A DNA stretch of 64,000 bases from Oscillatoriophycideae cyanobacterium NC_groundwater_1537_Pr4_S-0.65um_50_18 (GCA_016208305.1 JACQYI010000049.1:1-64000), one strand, 5' to 3'; counted from the first letter of the stretch, positions 1 through 8,942 are shown. Notes: generated from the sequence alone by a model not told the origin. Numbers and translations are program-made.

Positions 1-2
1 AG

Positions 3-131
3 ACGCATGAAATCGCTGGAAGGATCTTTGATAATGAGTACAACTTAGCGAATGCCATCATTGAAGGCATGGAGAATCGCAGTCAACAAGGCGGGTGGAC
101 ATCGGAGCGTCTTACGCTTAAATCCACCTAG
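3..131 (+). CDS. C-terminal fragment of an unknown protein (cut by window edge)
   Basis: An open frame enters from the left edge and ends at TAG (129-131), giving 42 residues. The fragment is charged and polar with no membrane segment; it includes IFDNEYNLANAIIEGMEN and ends LKST. I do not recognise the family. It could be chance, but uninterrupted reading from the edge and ordinary amino-acid composition favour the true 3' end of a gene. No clear terminator hairpin follows. Confidence 0.45.
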   Translation, partial: THEIAGRIFDNEYNLANAIIEGMENRSQQGGWTSERLTLKST

Positions 132-531
132 CTACTTAGTATGCCCATCAAGGTGGATCGGTAGAATATTTCTATCTATTTACAGTTTTGGATGGATACG
201 ACTCTAGGCGTGACTAAGCTTACATTGCCTCTGCAAAAGCTACCCGATCGCCCCTCATCTCCCACATCCCAAAACACAGATGAACTTGTGCGACAAATGG
301 CTTGACGATCGCCCCCTCGTCCCTATATTCTTGTCCGCTAAGGTTGCTTTCTCGTATTCTGCGCCAGCAGCCTTAATTCACCCAAAAACCTCTGGCGAGG
401 CATGAAGTAGGAATCAGCTACGACATACCTCTAACCTTACAGACCGAACGACCCAGTCCGTAGGGCTTTAGTTAGTTTAGCTTTCTAGTTAGACTCCTTG
501 GCGCTACTTGTTCAATCGATCGTGAGTAGCC
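132..531. other. Intergenic spacer without a recognisable gene
   Basis: About 400 bases without a convincing frame on either strand. It contains HIP1-like GCGATCGC-type sites. It could hold promoters for the small frames at 532-726, but I see no clear -10/-35 pair. Confidence 0.4.
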
Positions 532-615
532 ATGTTTTTGGGGTTCCTTCTCAGCCTGTTCTTCAGGCGAGAACTCAACGAGCGAACCCAACCAAAACAA
601 CAAGGAGAATAGATC

Positions 616-726
616 ATGACCGGAGAATTCAATTTCTTCAACCATCCGGCGTTCCAGCCCGAAGAAGAACCCAACCCAGAACGAGAGGTAATTCGCGTGA
701 TTATTTTGCCTCCCGTGATGCGGTGA
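616..726 (+). CDS. Candidate 36-residue small protein
   Basis: ATG at 616 follows a good ribosome-binding site (AAGGAG, 602-607) and runs to TGA at 724-726. The product starts MTGEFNFFNHPAFQPEEEPN and ends with the hydrophobic stretch VIRVIILPPVMR. A second tiny frame (532-612, 26 residues, starting MFLGFLLSLFFRR) ends four bases before this ATG, so the two could form a micro-operon or a leader plus small protein. No family is recognised. The frame is too short for composition to be informative, so the call rests on the Shine-Dalgarno match. Confidence 0.33.
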   Translation: MTGEFNFFNHPAFQPEEEPNPEREVIRVIILPPVMR

Positions 727-863
727 GAGCGACGATTCACGAATCGCATGTGCGAGGATTTCGGACGATCGACACTTGGAGTCCGCTCTTGCCCACCCCT
801 GACCCGCAGAAAGTGATGGCGATAAGCACCCACTATCGCCCCACCAACTAGGCCGCTAATAGG

Positions 864-915
864 AACGGATGAAGCCGATCGCTCACTTTTTGGGCAAGTA
901 TCCGCTTCATCCGTT
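864..915. repeat. 12-bp inverted repeat with 28-bp loop
   Basis: Arms 864-875 (AACGGATGAAGC) and 904-915 are perfect complements; one bulged base lets GG/CC extend the stem. It lies between the small-protein candidate and argG. It may be a transcription-end hairpin or a degenerate repeat; there is no T-tract. Confidence 0.5.
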
Positions 916-1107
916 TCCCGCCTGCTTTGAGTCAGCAAATCCTCTGCGATCGCCAAAAGATGGGATTTTGTAACACCCGATTCCAAATCTGTACGAATTC
1001 AGACAGGATTTGGACAAGATTTGGCTAGATAATAAGACCTTCGGTTTGGCAACAGCTAAGCCACAGTTCATCCCTCAAGGCTGCAACCGCAGGAAGGAGT
1101 ATCTAGC

Positions 1108-2352
1108 ATGAAAGCGCAAGATTTAAAAGGAAAGACGATCGCCTTTGCGGGTTCAGGCGGTTTAGATAGCTGCACGATTACGCGGTGGCTTGCCGATCAA
1201 GGCGTTCAGGTGGTGTGCTTTACTGCTGATTTGGGACAGCCCGACGAAGATGATACAGAAGCCATTCGCCAACGGATGCTGCAAGCCGGAGCGGTCGATT
1301 TTGTGCTGCTGCCTTGCAAAGAGGCGATCGCGGCGATCGGGTTGCAGGTGATTCAGGCTCAGGCTTGCTACGAAGGCCGCTACTGGAACACCACAGGCAT
1401 TGCCCGGTGCGTCTTGACCAAGGCAATGGTGCAGGAAATGCAAAAGCGGGGGCTGAGCGTTTTTAGCCACGGCGCGACCGGACGCGGCAACGATCAGGTA
1501 AGGTTTCAACTCATTACCAATATGCTGGCTCCGGAGTTTGATGTCTATGCCCCCTGGCGAGATGAGTCCTTTTTGGCGCGGTTTCCTGGCCGCAGCGAAA
1601 TGATCGACTTTTGCCAAGAGAAAGGGCTAACGATCACCGCATCCAAAGACAAACCCTACTCAACCGATGCTAACCTGCTGGGGCTAACCCATGAATCGGG
1701 CATGTTAGAAGCGCTCACCACGCCTGCCCACTTCGTTAAGCCGATCATGGGCTGCTACCCCATCGATGCACCAGACGCCGCAGAAGAATTTACCGTCACC
1801 TTCGAGAAAGGTAGCCCCGTCGCCGTCAACGGCAAGTCCGTGAGCCTGCTCGAAGCCATCACCCAAGCCAACGCCATCGGCGGCAGGCTCGGCATCGGCA
1901 TTGGCACCCATCTGGTCGAGAACCGCTTTGTCGGCATCAAGTCACGCGGCGTTTACGAGAGTCCGGGGGTCGAAATTTTGGGCACCTGCTACGCCTTGCT
2001 GCTGCAATTGATCCTCGATCGCCGCGCCCGTGAGTTTTATGATCAGCTCTCTTTGCTGATTGCCAAACAAATTTACCAGGGCTATTGGTACGATCTGGCT
2101 ACCCAAATGGCGCTGCAAGCGATCGAAAAAACCGCTAATCTAGCCACCGGAACGATCGTCGTTTCGCTTTACAAAGGCACCATTTCGTTTGTCTCTGCCG
2201 ATCACGCGCCTCACTCGCTCTACTCTGAAGAAAATGCCTCTATGGAAGGGGTCGGTGACTACAGCCATGCCGACTCTGAGGGATTGCTCCGGGTGTTTGG
2301 AGTCAGTGCCCGAGTGCTGGCAACTAGCGGTCAGGTGACGATGAACTCTTAA
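1108..2352 (+). CDS. argG: Argininosuccinate synthase, E. coli-type subgroup
   Basis: Catalyses ATP-dependent joining of citrulline and aspartate to argininosuccinate in arginine synthesis (cytoplasmic). The 414-residue product has the N-type PP-loop near residue 17 (GSGGLDSC, where the family usually has SGGLDTS), then TADLGQPDEDD, YWNTTGIAR, YSTDANLLGLTHE and IGGRLGIGIGTHLVENR. NLGQPDE-like and STDxNxLGxTHE blocks fit the E. coli ArgG subgroup better than the ~400-residue AYSGGVDTS form I would expect as the main cyanobacterial enzyme, so this may be a second copy or a transferred replacement. AGGAAGGAG (1091-1099) supports the ATG. Aspartate- and citrulline-site residues should be checked before assuming full activity. 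Confidence 0.88.
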   Translation: MKAQDLKGKTIAFAGSGGLDSCTITRWLADQGVQVVCFTADLGQPDEDDTEAIRQRMLQAGAVDFVLLPCKEAIAAIGLQVIQAQACYEGRYWNTTGIARCVLTKAMVQEMQKRGLSVFSHGATGRGNDQVRFQLITNMLAPEFDVYAPWRDESFLARFPGRSEMIDFCQEKGLTITASKDKPYSTDANLLGLTHESGMLEALTTPAHFVKPIMGCYPIDAPDAAEEFTVTFEKGSPVAVNGKSVSLLEAITQANAIGGRLGIGIGTHLVENRFVGIKSRGVYESPGVEILGTCYALLLQLILDRRAREFYDQLSLLIAKQIYQGYWYDLATQMALQAIEKTANLATGTIVVSLYKGTISFVSADHAPHSLYSEENASMEGVGDYSHADSEGLLRVFGVSARVLATSGQVTMNS

Positions 2353-2370
2353 GAGGCATGGCTTAATTTG

Positions 2371-2393
2371 GAGAGGCGCGCTCCGCGCCTCTC
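2371..2393. terminator. Hairpin between convergent argG and gmk
   Basis: Perfect 10-bp stem GAGAGGCGCG/CGCGCCTCTC with loop CTC, sitting between two convergent genes 19 bases past argG. There is no strong T-tract, so it is a bidirectional terminator or RNA-stabilising hairpin by position. It belongs to the GC-cored hairpins seen at many gene ends in this window. Confidence 0.6.
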
Positions 2394-2429
2394 TCCAACA
2401 AAATATTCATCCCAGAAATCAGCAACGCT

Positions 2430-2999
2430 CTATACGCTGCCAGCCAGCGGCACAAACAAAGCCTGCTCGATGCGAAGCAGCGCCTTATCTAAGTCATCAT
2501 TGACGACCTGAAAATCAAACTCGCCCACAGCAGCAATTTCGGCTCTAGCCGTTGCCAACCGCCGGACGATTGCCTCTTCAGAATCTTGCCCTCGACTCCG
2601 CAACCGCTGCTCTAGCTCGGTCAGCGAAGGCGGCATAATGAACACGCGCAGCGCTGCTGGAAAGTTTTTGTGGATCTGCCTAGCACCCTGAAGCTCAATT
2701 TCCAGAACGACCCAGCGCCCCTGCTGAATCTGTTCTTCAACCGGGCGACGGGGCGTGCCATAACAGTTCCCGGCAAACTCTGCCCACTCTAGCAAATCGC
2801 CTTCTGCCGCCATTTTCTCAAACTCAGGGCGGCTGACAAAGTAGTAGTGTTGACCGTGGATTTCTCCAGGGCGGGGTGAGCGAGTGGTGACAGAAATCGA
2901 CAGATACAGCTCTGGGTGCCGTGCAAAGAGCGATCGCAACAACGTGCCTTTGCCCACACCACTTGGCCCAGTCAGTACAATCAGTCTCCCTTTAGCCAT
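2430..2999 (-). CDS. gmk: Guanylate kinase
   Basis: Phosphorylates GMP/dGMP to GDP/dGDP with ATP. The sequence shows the P-loop GPSGVGKGT, the GMP-binding TTRSPRPGE and YYFV segments, and the C-terminal VVNDDLDKA block. The frame stays open to 3140, but the extra 47 residues do not resemble the family. The ATG at 2999 gives 189 residues beginning MAKGRLIVLTGPSG, matching normal Gmk length. The gene lies downstream of the DUF370/RemA gene, an arrangement conserved in many bacteria, and probably shares its transcript although 215 bases separate them. Confidence 0.93.
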   Translation of the reverse strand: MAKGRLIVLTGPSGVGKGTLLRSLFARHPELYLSISVTTRSPRPGEIHGQHYYFVSRPEFEKMAAEGDLLEWAEFAGNCYGTPRRPVEEQIQQGRWVVLEIELQGARQIHKNFPAALRVFIMPPSLTELEQRLRSRGQDSEEAIVRRLATARAEIAAVGEFDFQVVNDDLDKALLRIEQALFVPLAGSV

Positions 3000-3214
3000 G
3001 TCTGTCTCGTTGCTTGCAACCGCGAAATGTAACTCAGTATACTCTGCTGATTCAATCTCTGCTGACCTGGTCTGGGGTAGATTCCTGGGCTTTTGCTTTT
3101 TGGGCAGGTATGCCTCATGAGCCTTTGCCCCTTTGTCCAACAGGGTTGAACCTACAGTCTACGCTGAAACTCTTGACGCTTGCCCGAAACACCAAGCTAG
3201 GCTATACCCTGCTG

Positions 3215-3481
3215 CTATTTGTCTTCTCCTGCCATATCTTTGCTGACGACAAAACGGTTCGCCACTGTTTCAGGCTGAATCGCTGAAAGCACGACATGCC
3301 CTGAGTCTGTAATGATGACCGCCCGCGTCCGACGGCCATAGGTGGCATCAATGAGCTGATTACGTTCACGAGCATCGGTAATGATGCGTTTAATCGGAGC
3401 TGACTCCGGACTAACGATCGCAATGACACGGCTGGCAGACACAATGTTGCCAAATCCGATGTTAATGAGCTTAATATCCAT
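3215..3481 (-). CDS. remA: RemA-like DUF370 regulatory protein
   Basis: An 88-residue protein of the DUF370/RemA family ([14 protein letters not shown] start; [19 protein letters not shown] core). In Bacillus, RemA is a DNA-binding activator of matrix and osmoprotection genes that forms ring-like oligomers; the cyanobacterial role is not established. The remA-gmk order seen here is the common bacterial context. Length is normal and the conserved Arg-rich RRTRA segment is intact. Confidence 0.85.
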   Translation of the reverse strand: MDIKLINIGFGNIVSASRVIAIVSPESAPIKRIITDARERNQLIDATYGRRTRAVIITDSGHVVLSAIQPETVANRFVVSKDMAGEDK

Positions 3482-3784
3482 AGGTAACTAATTTACGTAG
3501 CCGAGCGGGAACCTAATCGCCTTTTTATGTTATCGAGAAAAATAGTGGCTCACAATAACATAACTCTATCTAAAGGTAGATATTCTTACAATTTTTAGAT
3601 TTTCAGAACGTTATCGCTTTTATAGCCTGAATTTTAGGTCAATTCCTCCAACTTAAGAGGAGAAAGTTCAAAACTTAAAGCTCAAGGCTCAACTCCAAGT
3701 CGCTTCATCAAAGCTTTAAAGTTTTAAACCCTCGAATCTGCTGCCTCACCCTCCTGTCCCTACTCTTCTGTCCTTACAACCCCT
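3482..3784. other. Divergent spacer between remA and rqcH
   Basis: About 300 bases separate the divergent starts of remA and the NFACT gene and should hold both promoters. The left half is AT-rich; the last 60 bases before the GTG start are pyrimidine-rich (CTCCTGTCCCTACTCTTCTG). I cannot assign a definite promoter. Confidence 0.4.
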
Positions 3785-5524
3785 GTGCAACCTGTAGACT
3801 TTACGACCCTAACCGCCACCTGCGCCGAACTCCGAACCGACTGGCTTCCGGCTCGGTTAGAGCAGGTCTATCAAAGCGATCGCCATACCATTGCCCTAGC
3901 GCTGCGCACCCTCAGCCAGCGGGGGTGGCTTACCCTCTCCTGGCATCCCCAAGCCGCCCGCCTCTGCATGGGCGATCCGCCACCGCGTGTGCCAGACACC
4001 TTTACCTTTAGCCAGCAGTTGCGCCACCAGTTAGGTAGCCTAGCGCTCGTGGCGATCGCTCCCATTGCCCCTTGGGAAAGAGTTATAGACTTGCAGTTTG
4101 CCCGTCGTCCGGGAGAGGCCGCCCTTTGGCATTTGTATGTAGAAATCATGGGCAACTACAGCAACGTGATTCTGACCACTCAAGACAATGCGATCGTTAC
4201 AGCCGCCCATCAAGTCAGCGCTCAGCAGTCGAGAGTTCGTCCGATCCAAACCGGACAGCCTTACGAATTTCCTCCTGCCTTGACTGATTCCATGCCAACC
4301 CTAACCGAATCTCAAGAGCGCTGGCAAGAGCGACTCAGCTTAGTACCAGGGGCACTGCGGCGAAATTTGATCAAGTGCTACCGAGGGCTGAGTTCTGCCC
4401 TGGTGCTGTCGCTGATCCAGAGAGCAGGGCTAGACCCTGAACAATCCACCGAAACGCTGACTGCCGTAGACTGGCAGCAGCTGTTTCAAGGCTGGCAAGA
4501 CTGGCTCAATGCCCTAGAGCAAGAGCAATTTCAGCCAGGATGGCGATCGCCCGAAGGCTACACAGTGCTGGGCTGGGACATGGCGCGCCCCGAAAAAACG
4601 GTGCAAACTTTGCTCCACCGCTACTACACCGATGCGCTAAACCAGCAGGAATTTTCTCAGTTGCGGCACCAAATTAGCCAAAAGCTGAGCAACCTGCTGA
4701 AGAAGCTGTATGTCAAAGCCAATGATTTTCGGTCGCGCTTGCAGCAGTCAGACCATGCCGACCAGTACCGCGAACAGGCTGACTTGCTCATGGCCTATCT
4801 GCATGAATGGCAACCCGGCATGAAGCAAATTACCCTGTCGGATTTTGTCACCGAGCAGCCCGTCCAGATTTCCCTCGATCCTGAAAAGAATGCGGTGCAA
4901 AACGCTCAGGCTTTTTATAAGCGCCACCAAAAGCTGAAGCGATCGCGCCTTGCCCTAGAGCCGCTGCTGGCAGAGGTACTGAGCGAAATTCACTATTTAG
5001 AGCAAATTGAGGTGGCGATCGCCCAGTTCGACCAGTACCATACCCCAGAAGATCTGGTATCTCTGGCAGAAATTCGAGAAGAGCTGATCCAACAAAGCTA
5101 TATGGAAGACCCCGATCAGCGTTACCGCAATACGGGAGTAGAAACCACCAACTTTGTACGCGATCGCACCCCTAACGGTTTTGAGGTGCTGATTGGACGC
5201 AACAACCGCCAAAACGATCAGCTCACCTTCCGCATTGCGGGAGACTATGACCTCTGGTTCCACACCCAGGAAATTCCGGGGAGCCATGTGCTGCTGCGCT
5301 TAGAGCCGGGAGCCGTTGCCGATGCGATCGATTTGCAGTTCACGGCAGATTTGGCAGCCTATTACAGTCGGGCGCGTCAGGGAGATCAGGCTCCAGTCGT
5401 GTACACAGAACCCAAGCTGGTCTACAAACCTAGAGGTGCAAAACCAGGCATGGTGATCTACAAACAGGAGCGCGTGCTGTGGGGCAAGCCCGGACAGGTT
5501 CGAGACAGATTAGAGAAAAGCTAA
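3785..5524 (+). CDS. rqcH: NFACT-family ribosome quality-control protein (RqcH/Rqc2-like)
   Basis: Bacterial RqcH binds obstructed 50S subunits carrying peptidyl-tRNA and directs C-terminal alanine tailing of the stalled chain. The 579-residue protein has the N-terminal NFACT-N region (MQPVDFTTLTATCAELR, LWHLYVEIMGNYSNVIL), a central helical/coiled-coil part (about 270-420) and the C-terminal NFACT-R/DUF814 domain (about 450-560: GFEVLIGRNNRQNDQL, DLWFHTQEIPGSHVLLR). The start is GTG at 3785. The gene ends 26 bases before the convergent protease gene, with no hairpin between. Confidence 0.9.
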   Translation: MQPVDFTTLTATCAELRTDWLPARLEQVYQSDRHTIALALRTLSQRGWLTLSWHPQAARLCMGDPPPRVPDTFTFSQQLRHQLGSLALVAIAPIAPWERVIDLQFARRPGEAALWHLYVEIMGNYSNVILTTQDNAIVTAAHQVSAQQSRVRPIQTGQPYEFPPALTDSMPTLTESQERWQERLSLVPGALRRNLIKCYRGLSSALVLSLIQRAGLDPEQSTETLTAVDWQQLFQGWQDWLNALEQEQFQPGWRSPEGYTVLGWDMARPEKTVQTLLHRYYTDALNQQEFSQLRHQISQKLSNLLKKLYVKANDFRSRLQQSDHADQYREQADLLMAYLHEWQPGMKQITLSDFVTEQPVQISLDPEKNAVQNAQAFYKRHQKLKRSRLALEPLLAEVLSEIHYLEQIEVAIAQFDQYHTPEDLVSLAEIREELIQQSYMEDPDQRYRNTGVETTNFVRDRTPNGFEVLIGRNNRQNDQLTFRIAGDYDLWFHTQEIPGSHVLLRLEPGAVADAIDLQFTADLAAYYSRARQGDQAPVVYTEPKLVYKPRGAKPGMVIYKQERVLWGKPGQVRDRLEKS

Positions 5525-5550
5525 AGGCCGATTGCGACCTGCCGCCGCTG

Positions 5551-7131
5551 CTATTGACCCTGCTGCTGTAAGAACCGTTTGACATTCTCTACAGGAATGC
5601 TGACGCCTTCGCCTGTCCTGCCTTGCACCGCTCGGTTAATGCCAATCACCTGCCCGGTTACGTCTAGGAGCGGGCCGCCACTGTTACCAGGGTGCAAAAA
5701 ATTTCGCGGCATTCGGATACATCTCAAGCCTGGAACGCCGCATTGGCTCTGCACTTCAATTACCTTAGCCTCGGTCAACTTCCAATGAGAGCCGACCGGA
5801 GAACCCAAGGCATAGACCGTGTCGCCCACTTTGACCTGAGTTGTGCTTTCGGCCAAAGGGGCGATCGGGAGTCCGTTAGCTCCCGAAAGTTGGATCAGCG
5901 CCAAGTCAACATTAGGGTCATCGGCAACCACCTGCCCATCGTAGGTCTGTTCATTTTGCTGCTGATCCCGGACACGAATTGTAGGTCTGGGATTGTTCTC
6001 AATCACATGGGCATTGGTCAAGATCAATCCATCAGCATCAACCACGACCCCTGTCGCGGGGGCATAAGTCCCATCCTCTAGGGTGATCCAAACTTCGACA
6101 GTAAATGGCTCGGCTTTGGCATAGATCTCACCCGAAGAAAGTGGCTTTGGAGAGGCTGGAGCAGGCGACTGCAAGGACGACCTGAGCCATTGGAGAAAGG
6201 TCGAGATGGTGGAACTAGAGGACTGTGGCGGCTGATAGGTTTCAAGTTGAGCCAGCAACTCTCGATCGCGCCTTAAGCCCAAAGCAACTGCGGATTGGGA
6301 CGATCGCATCCCCTGCGGACGCAGCTCAGAGCGATCGCCTAGGTTGGGACGATAGGGCGAACGGGAAAACGGCGCGGCTTGAGCTTCGGGAAGCCTGATC
6401 TGAGCCGGAGCGGCACTGGCGAGGCGCTGCTGACGATAGTCGATGCGGCGTTGAACCACAGCGATCGCAGCTGCTTGCGGGTCGGTAGGCAAGTCGGCAA
6501 AAAAGCGCTCTACTTCTGAGTTAGAGCCTGGGTTGGAGCCGCCCACGTTGAAACTAACCCCAGTATCGAGACAGATAGCATCCAAAGGAGGCGCATAGCG
6601 ATCGCATTGCGCCTCCTGCCAATAAGCCTGATAGAGGGTTTGGGCTTCAGCTTCGCTCAGTTCTGCTATGGGCTGGAAGGGCAAATTTTGCGATCGCCGC
6701 CAGCGGTTGTAGGTGATTTGTCCAATGCCAAACTTGCTAAGATTGCCCGATCGCCCATCACCATAGTCAGCCCCATAGCCGGGTCTACGCGCAGAGTCAG
6801 GAACGGCCTGAGCGTCGGAGGCGTCTAGCTGAGAAACCCAGCGAAAAGCGACTTCAAACTGCGATCGATCGGCTGCTTGAAAGCCATTCTGAGAGAACCC
6901 AGCCTGAAAGCCATCCCAGAGAACATGGGTCATCAAGAGACAGGCAATTATCCACACTAGCAGCAGTCCCAACCCCATAGGCTGTTGAGGCCGCAGCCAC
7001 CGCAGCAAGACCCTAACGCTCTGGCGCAGTGATGCCATTGCCTTGATGAGCCAGCGTGACCCCCTTCTTGTCGGGCGAGAAGGGCGCGAACCGGAGCGAG
7101 AGGGCGATCGCTGAGAAGGTTTTCTATTCAT
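5551..7131 (-). CDS. Membrane-anchored protein with GH108-like domain and trypsin-like protease domain
   Basis: 526 residues. Residues 1-50 are very Arg/Ser-rich; 51-73 form one membrane segment (GLGLLLVWIIACLLMTHVLW), so the rest is probably periplasmic. Residues about 92-220 resemble GH108-type lysozyme-like domains: FGIGQITYNRWRR, then SEAEAQTLYQAYWQEAQCDR and ICLDTGVSFNVG. The expected catalytic Glu near the domain start appears replaced (VSQLDAS), so lytic activity is doubtful. Residues about 340-526 are an S1C/trypsin-like protease with apparent triad His375 (TNAHVI), Asp409 (NVDLALI) and Ser484 (GNSGGP). There is no C-terminal PDZ domain, unlike typical HtrA. It could process envelope proteins near peptidoglycan; this is inference. 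Confidence 0.85.
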   Translation of the reverse strand: MNRKPSQRSPSRSGSRPSRPTRRGSRWLIKAMASLRQSVRVLLRWLRPQQPMGLGLLLVWIIACLLMTHVLWDGFQAGFSQNGFQAADRSQFEVAFRWVSQLDASDAQAVPDSARRPGYGADYGDGRSGNLSKFGIGQITYNRWRRSQNLPFQPIAELSEAEAQTLYQAYWQEAQCDRYAPPLDAICLDTGVSFNVGGSNPGSNSEVERFFADLPTDPQAAAIAVVQRRIDYRQQRLASAAPAQIRLPEAQAAPFSRSPYRPNLGDRSELRPQGMRSSQSAVALGLRRDRELLAQLETYQPPQSSSSTISTFLQWLRSSLQSPAPASPKPLSSGEIYAKAEPFTVEVWITLEDGTYAPATGVVVDADGLILTNAHVIENNPRPTIRVRDQQQNEQTYDGQVVADDPNVDLALIQLSGANGLPIAPLAESTTQVKVGDTVYALGSPVGSHWKLTEAKVIEVQSQCGVPGLRCIRMPRNFLHPGNSGGPLLDVTGQVIGINRAVQGRTGEGVSIPVENVKRFLQQQGQ

Positions 7132-7172
7132 TCACGAATGGGCAAAAAATGGGCAAACGTAAAGAACGAGCA

Positions 7173-7227
7173 CAAGTTCAAGACAGCAAGTTTAAGACAG
7201 CAAGTTTAAGATGACAAGTCAAGACAG
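7173..7227. repeat. Four tandem copies of a 14-bp unit
   Basis: Unit CAAGTTTAAGACAG: 7173-7186, 7187-7200, 7201-7214 and 7215-7227 (last copy 13 bp), with one or two changes per copy. This resembles the short tandemly repeated repetitive sequences typical of filamentous cyanobacteria. Confidence 0.8.
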
Positions 7228-7340
7228 CTATCCCCAAGCATCGTAACATTTGCGCTCTCTTGTTCTAGACGACGAATTCTGGACGACGAAGCAACTCATG
7301 GAAACGCTGAAGTTTTTGACCAAGCACAATCTAGAAACAA

Positions 7341-7366
7341 TTGAGTCAGAAATTTGAGTCAGAAAT
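7341..7366. repeat. Perfect tandem duplication of 13 bp
   Basis: TTGAGTCAGAAAT occurs twice head-to-tail (7341-7353, 7354-7366) in the spacer upstream of the pentapeptide gene. Confidence 0.8.
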
Positions 7367-7576
7367 TGGGGAGCTAAATGGAACAAACAACCGTCATTAA
7401 TTCTGACTATTCATCCGGATAGCAGCTTGGATCGATCGTACCTCTGTTTAAAAGTGCCATAGCCTTTATTCCAGCCTTTCACTGAAGAGATCTTAGGCAA
7501 GCCTAGGGGCAAAGGCAGCACATTGATCCTTGCTCCCACATATCCTGCCTCTCATTCCCTCATCCCGGCTATCAAA

Positions 7577-8911
7577 ATGTCTAGAGAAAAGCGGTTTACA
7601 GTCAAGCACACCTGGTGGACTTCCCTAGAACTCCTAGTTGTTTCCCTGTTCTTAGTACAGTTTCAGGGTGCTTCGATCGCCAGAACGCTGCTACCTGAGG
7701 CGGCCTCCGATCGATCTCTGTCACCCGATCAATCTCCCCAAAGACAGCCCAACCGAGCAGTTGAGGCCATTCAAATTGCCGATGAGCCTGTGTATATCGA
7801 TCGCCCACCTCTGCATGATGCGATCGTGGTGCCCGTTGATTCTGAGCCAATCCCCGATCAAGTCTCTGCCCCAGACGCATCTGGTTCAGGCACATCTGGC
7901 TCAGATCTATCGGGTGCTAACACCCCGAATGGCAGTGAGGGCGTTTCTGAATCGACAGGAGAGACAGCACCCAACGGCGGCCTCTATGCTTCTGAGCCAA
8001 ATGTAGCTGAGCCAGATTATGGCGCTAGAGCGCCAGAGGCAATGCGGCGCTCTGGTTCGCGTTCGAGTCCGACGGTGCGGCGATCGCAGCAAGAGTTGTT
8101 AGCCAACTATCAAGATAGGGTTTACGCTCTGGTGGTCGATAAAGATCTAAAGACCTCGTTAGAAGGCAGCGAGATTCGGACTCAGGCAAAACAAGATACG
8201 ATCGCCACCCTAGAGCAACTCGACAGTCCGCGAAAAGCGGCTTTGCTCAAGTTTTTAGCAGAATCGAACTTGATCGACAGCAAGATGCCAATCATTTCGC
8301 TTGTGGGTGCCGATTTGAGCAGCGCCGATCTCAACCGGGTCAATCTCAGCAATCTCGATCTGCGCGATGCCGACTTGCGCGATGCCAATCTCAGCCGAGC
8401 CAACCTCAGCGGCACTAAGCTGTTTAGGGCTGCGTTGAATCGATCGGATCTTTCATTTGCTAATTTGAGCAGCGCTGAATTCTTTAAAGCCAGCCTTGGC
8501 GAGGCCAAGCTGTTTTTTGCCAATCTCAGCAACGCTAACTTCAACAGCGCTGACCTTAAGGGCAGCGATCTATCGCTGGCTAACCTCACCGGAGCCGACT
8601 TCAGCAATGCCGATCTCAGCAATACAGATCTCTCATTTGCCAACCTCAGCACCGCTGAGCTGATCGGAGCCGATTTGGGCAGCACTGATTTATCATTTGC
8701 CAGCCTCAAGAGCACAAATTTGAAAGGAGCCGATCTCAGTGGCGCAAACTTGCGCAATGCTGACCTCAACGGAGCAGATTTGAGCGGTGCCAACCTGAGC
8801 GGCGCTGACTTGACTGGGGCAAAGCTCAATGGAGCTAATCTGTTTGGCGTCGATTTAGAGAGCGCTACTTTGTCTAACACAACGCTGCCCGATGGCACAG
8901 TCCAAAAGTAA
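7577..8911 (+). CDS. Secreted pentapeptide-repeat protein
   Basis: The ATG at 7577 gives 444 residues starting MSREKRFTVKHTWW followed by a hydrophobic export segment (LELLVVSLFLVQFQGASIA); the frame is open to a TTG at 7523, which would put 18 unlikely residues ahead of the signal. Residues about 50-170 are Ser/Pro/Asp-rich and probably disordered; a short helical part follows. From about residue 235 to the end runs an uninterrupted A(D/N)Lxx pentapeptide array (SSADLNRVNLSNLDLRDADL and on), which should form a right-handed quadrilateral beta-helix. Substrate and partner are unknown; cyanobacteria have many such proteins. Confidence 0.85.
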   Translation: MSREKRFTVKHTWWTSLELLVVSLFLVQFQGASIARTLLPEAASDRSLSPDQSPQRQPNRAVEAIQIADEPVYIDRPPLHDAIVVPVDSEPIPDQVSAPDASGSGTSGSDLSGANTPNGSEGVSESTGETAPNGGLYASEPNVAEPDYGARAPEAMRRSGSRSSPTVRRSQQELLANYQDRVYALVVDKDLKTSLEGSEIRTQAKQDTIATLEQLDSPRKAALLKFLAESNLIDSKMPIISLVGADLSSADLNRVNLSNLDLRDADLRDANLSRANLSGTKLFRAALNRSDLSFANLSSAEFFKASLGEAKLFFANLSNANFNSADLKGSDLSLANLTGADFSNADLSNTDLSFANLSTAELIGADLGSTDLSFASLKSTNLKGADLSGANLRNADLNGADLSGANLSGADLTGAKLNGANLFGVDLESATLSNTTLPDGTVQK

Positions 8912-8942
8912 CGCTTGGCAGAACTTACGCTTAGAAATTTTC

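Larger units (their letters stand above)
7132..7576. other. Spacer with promoter region of two divergent genes
   Basis: About 440 bases between divergent genes. It contains the tandem repeats described separately (7173-7227 and 7341-7366) and no other convincing coding frame. Promoters for the protease and the pentapeptide-repeat protein must lie here, but no clear consensus elements were found. Confidence 0.4.

Noticed and set aside
504-986. 160-residue minus-strand frame upstream of argG
   Set aside because: Arg/Ser-rich composition without any family pattern, no ribosome-binding site, and it overlaps a plus-strand frame with a good Shine-Dalgarno site.
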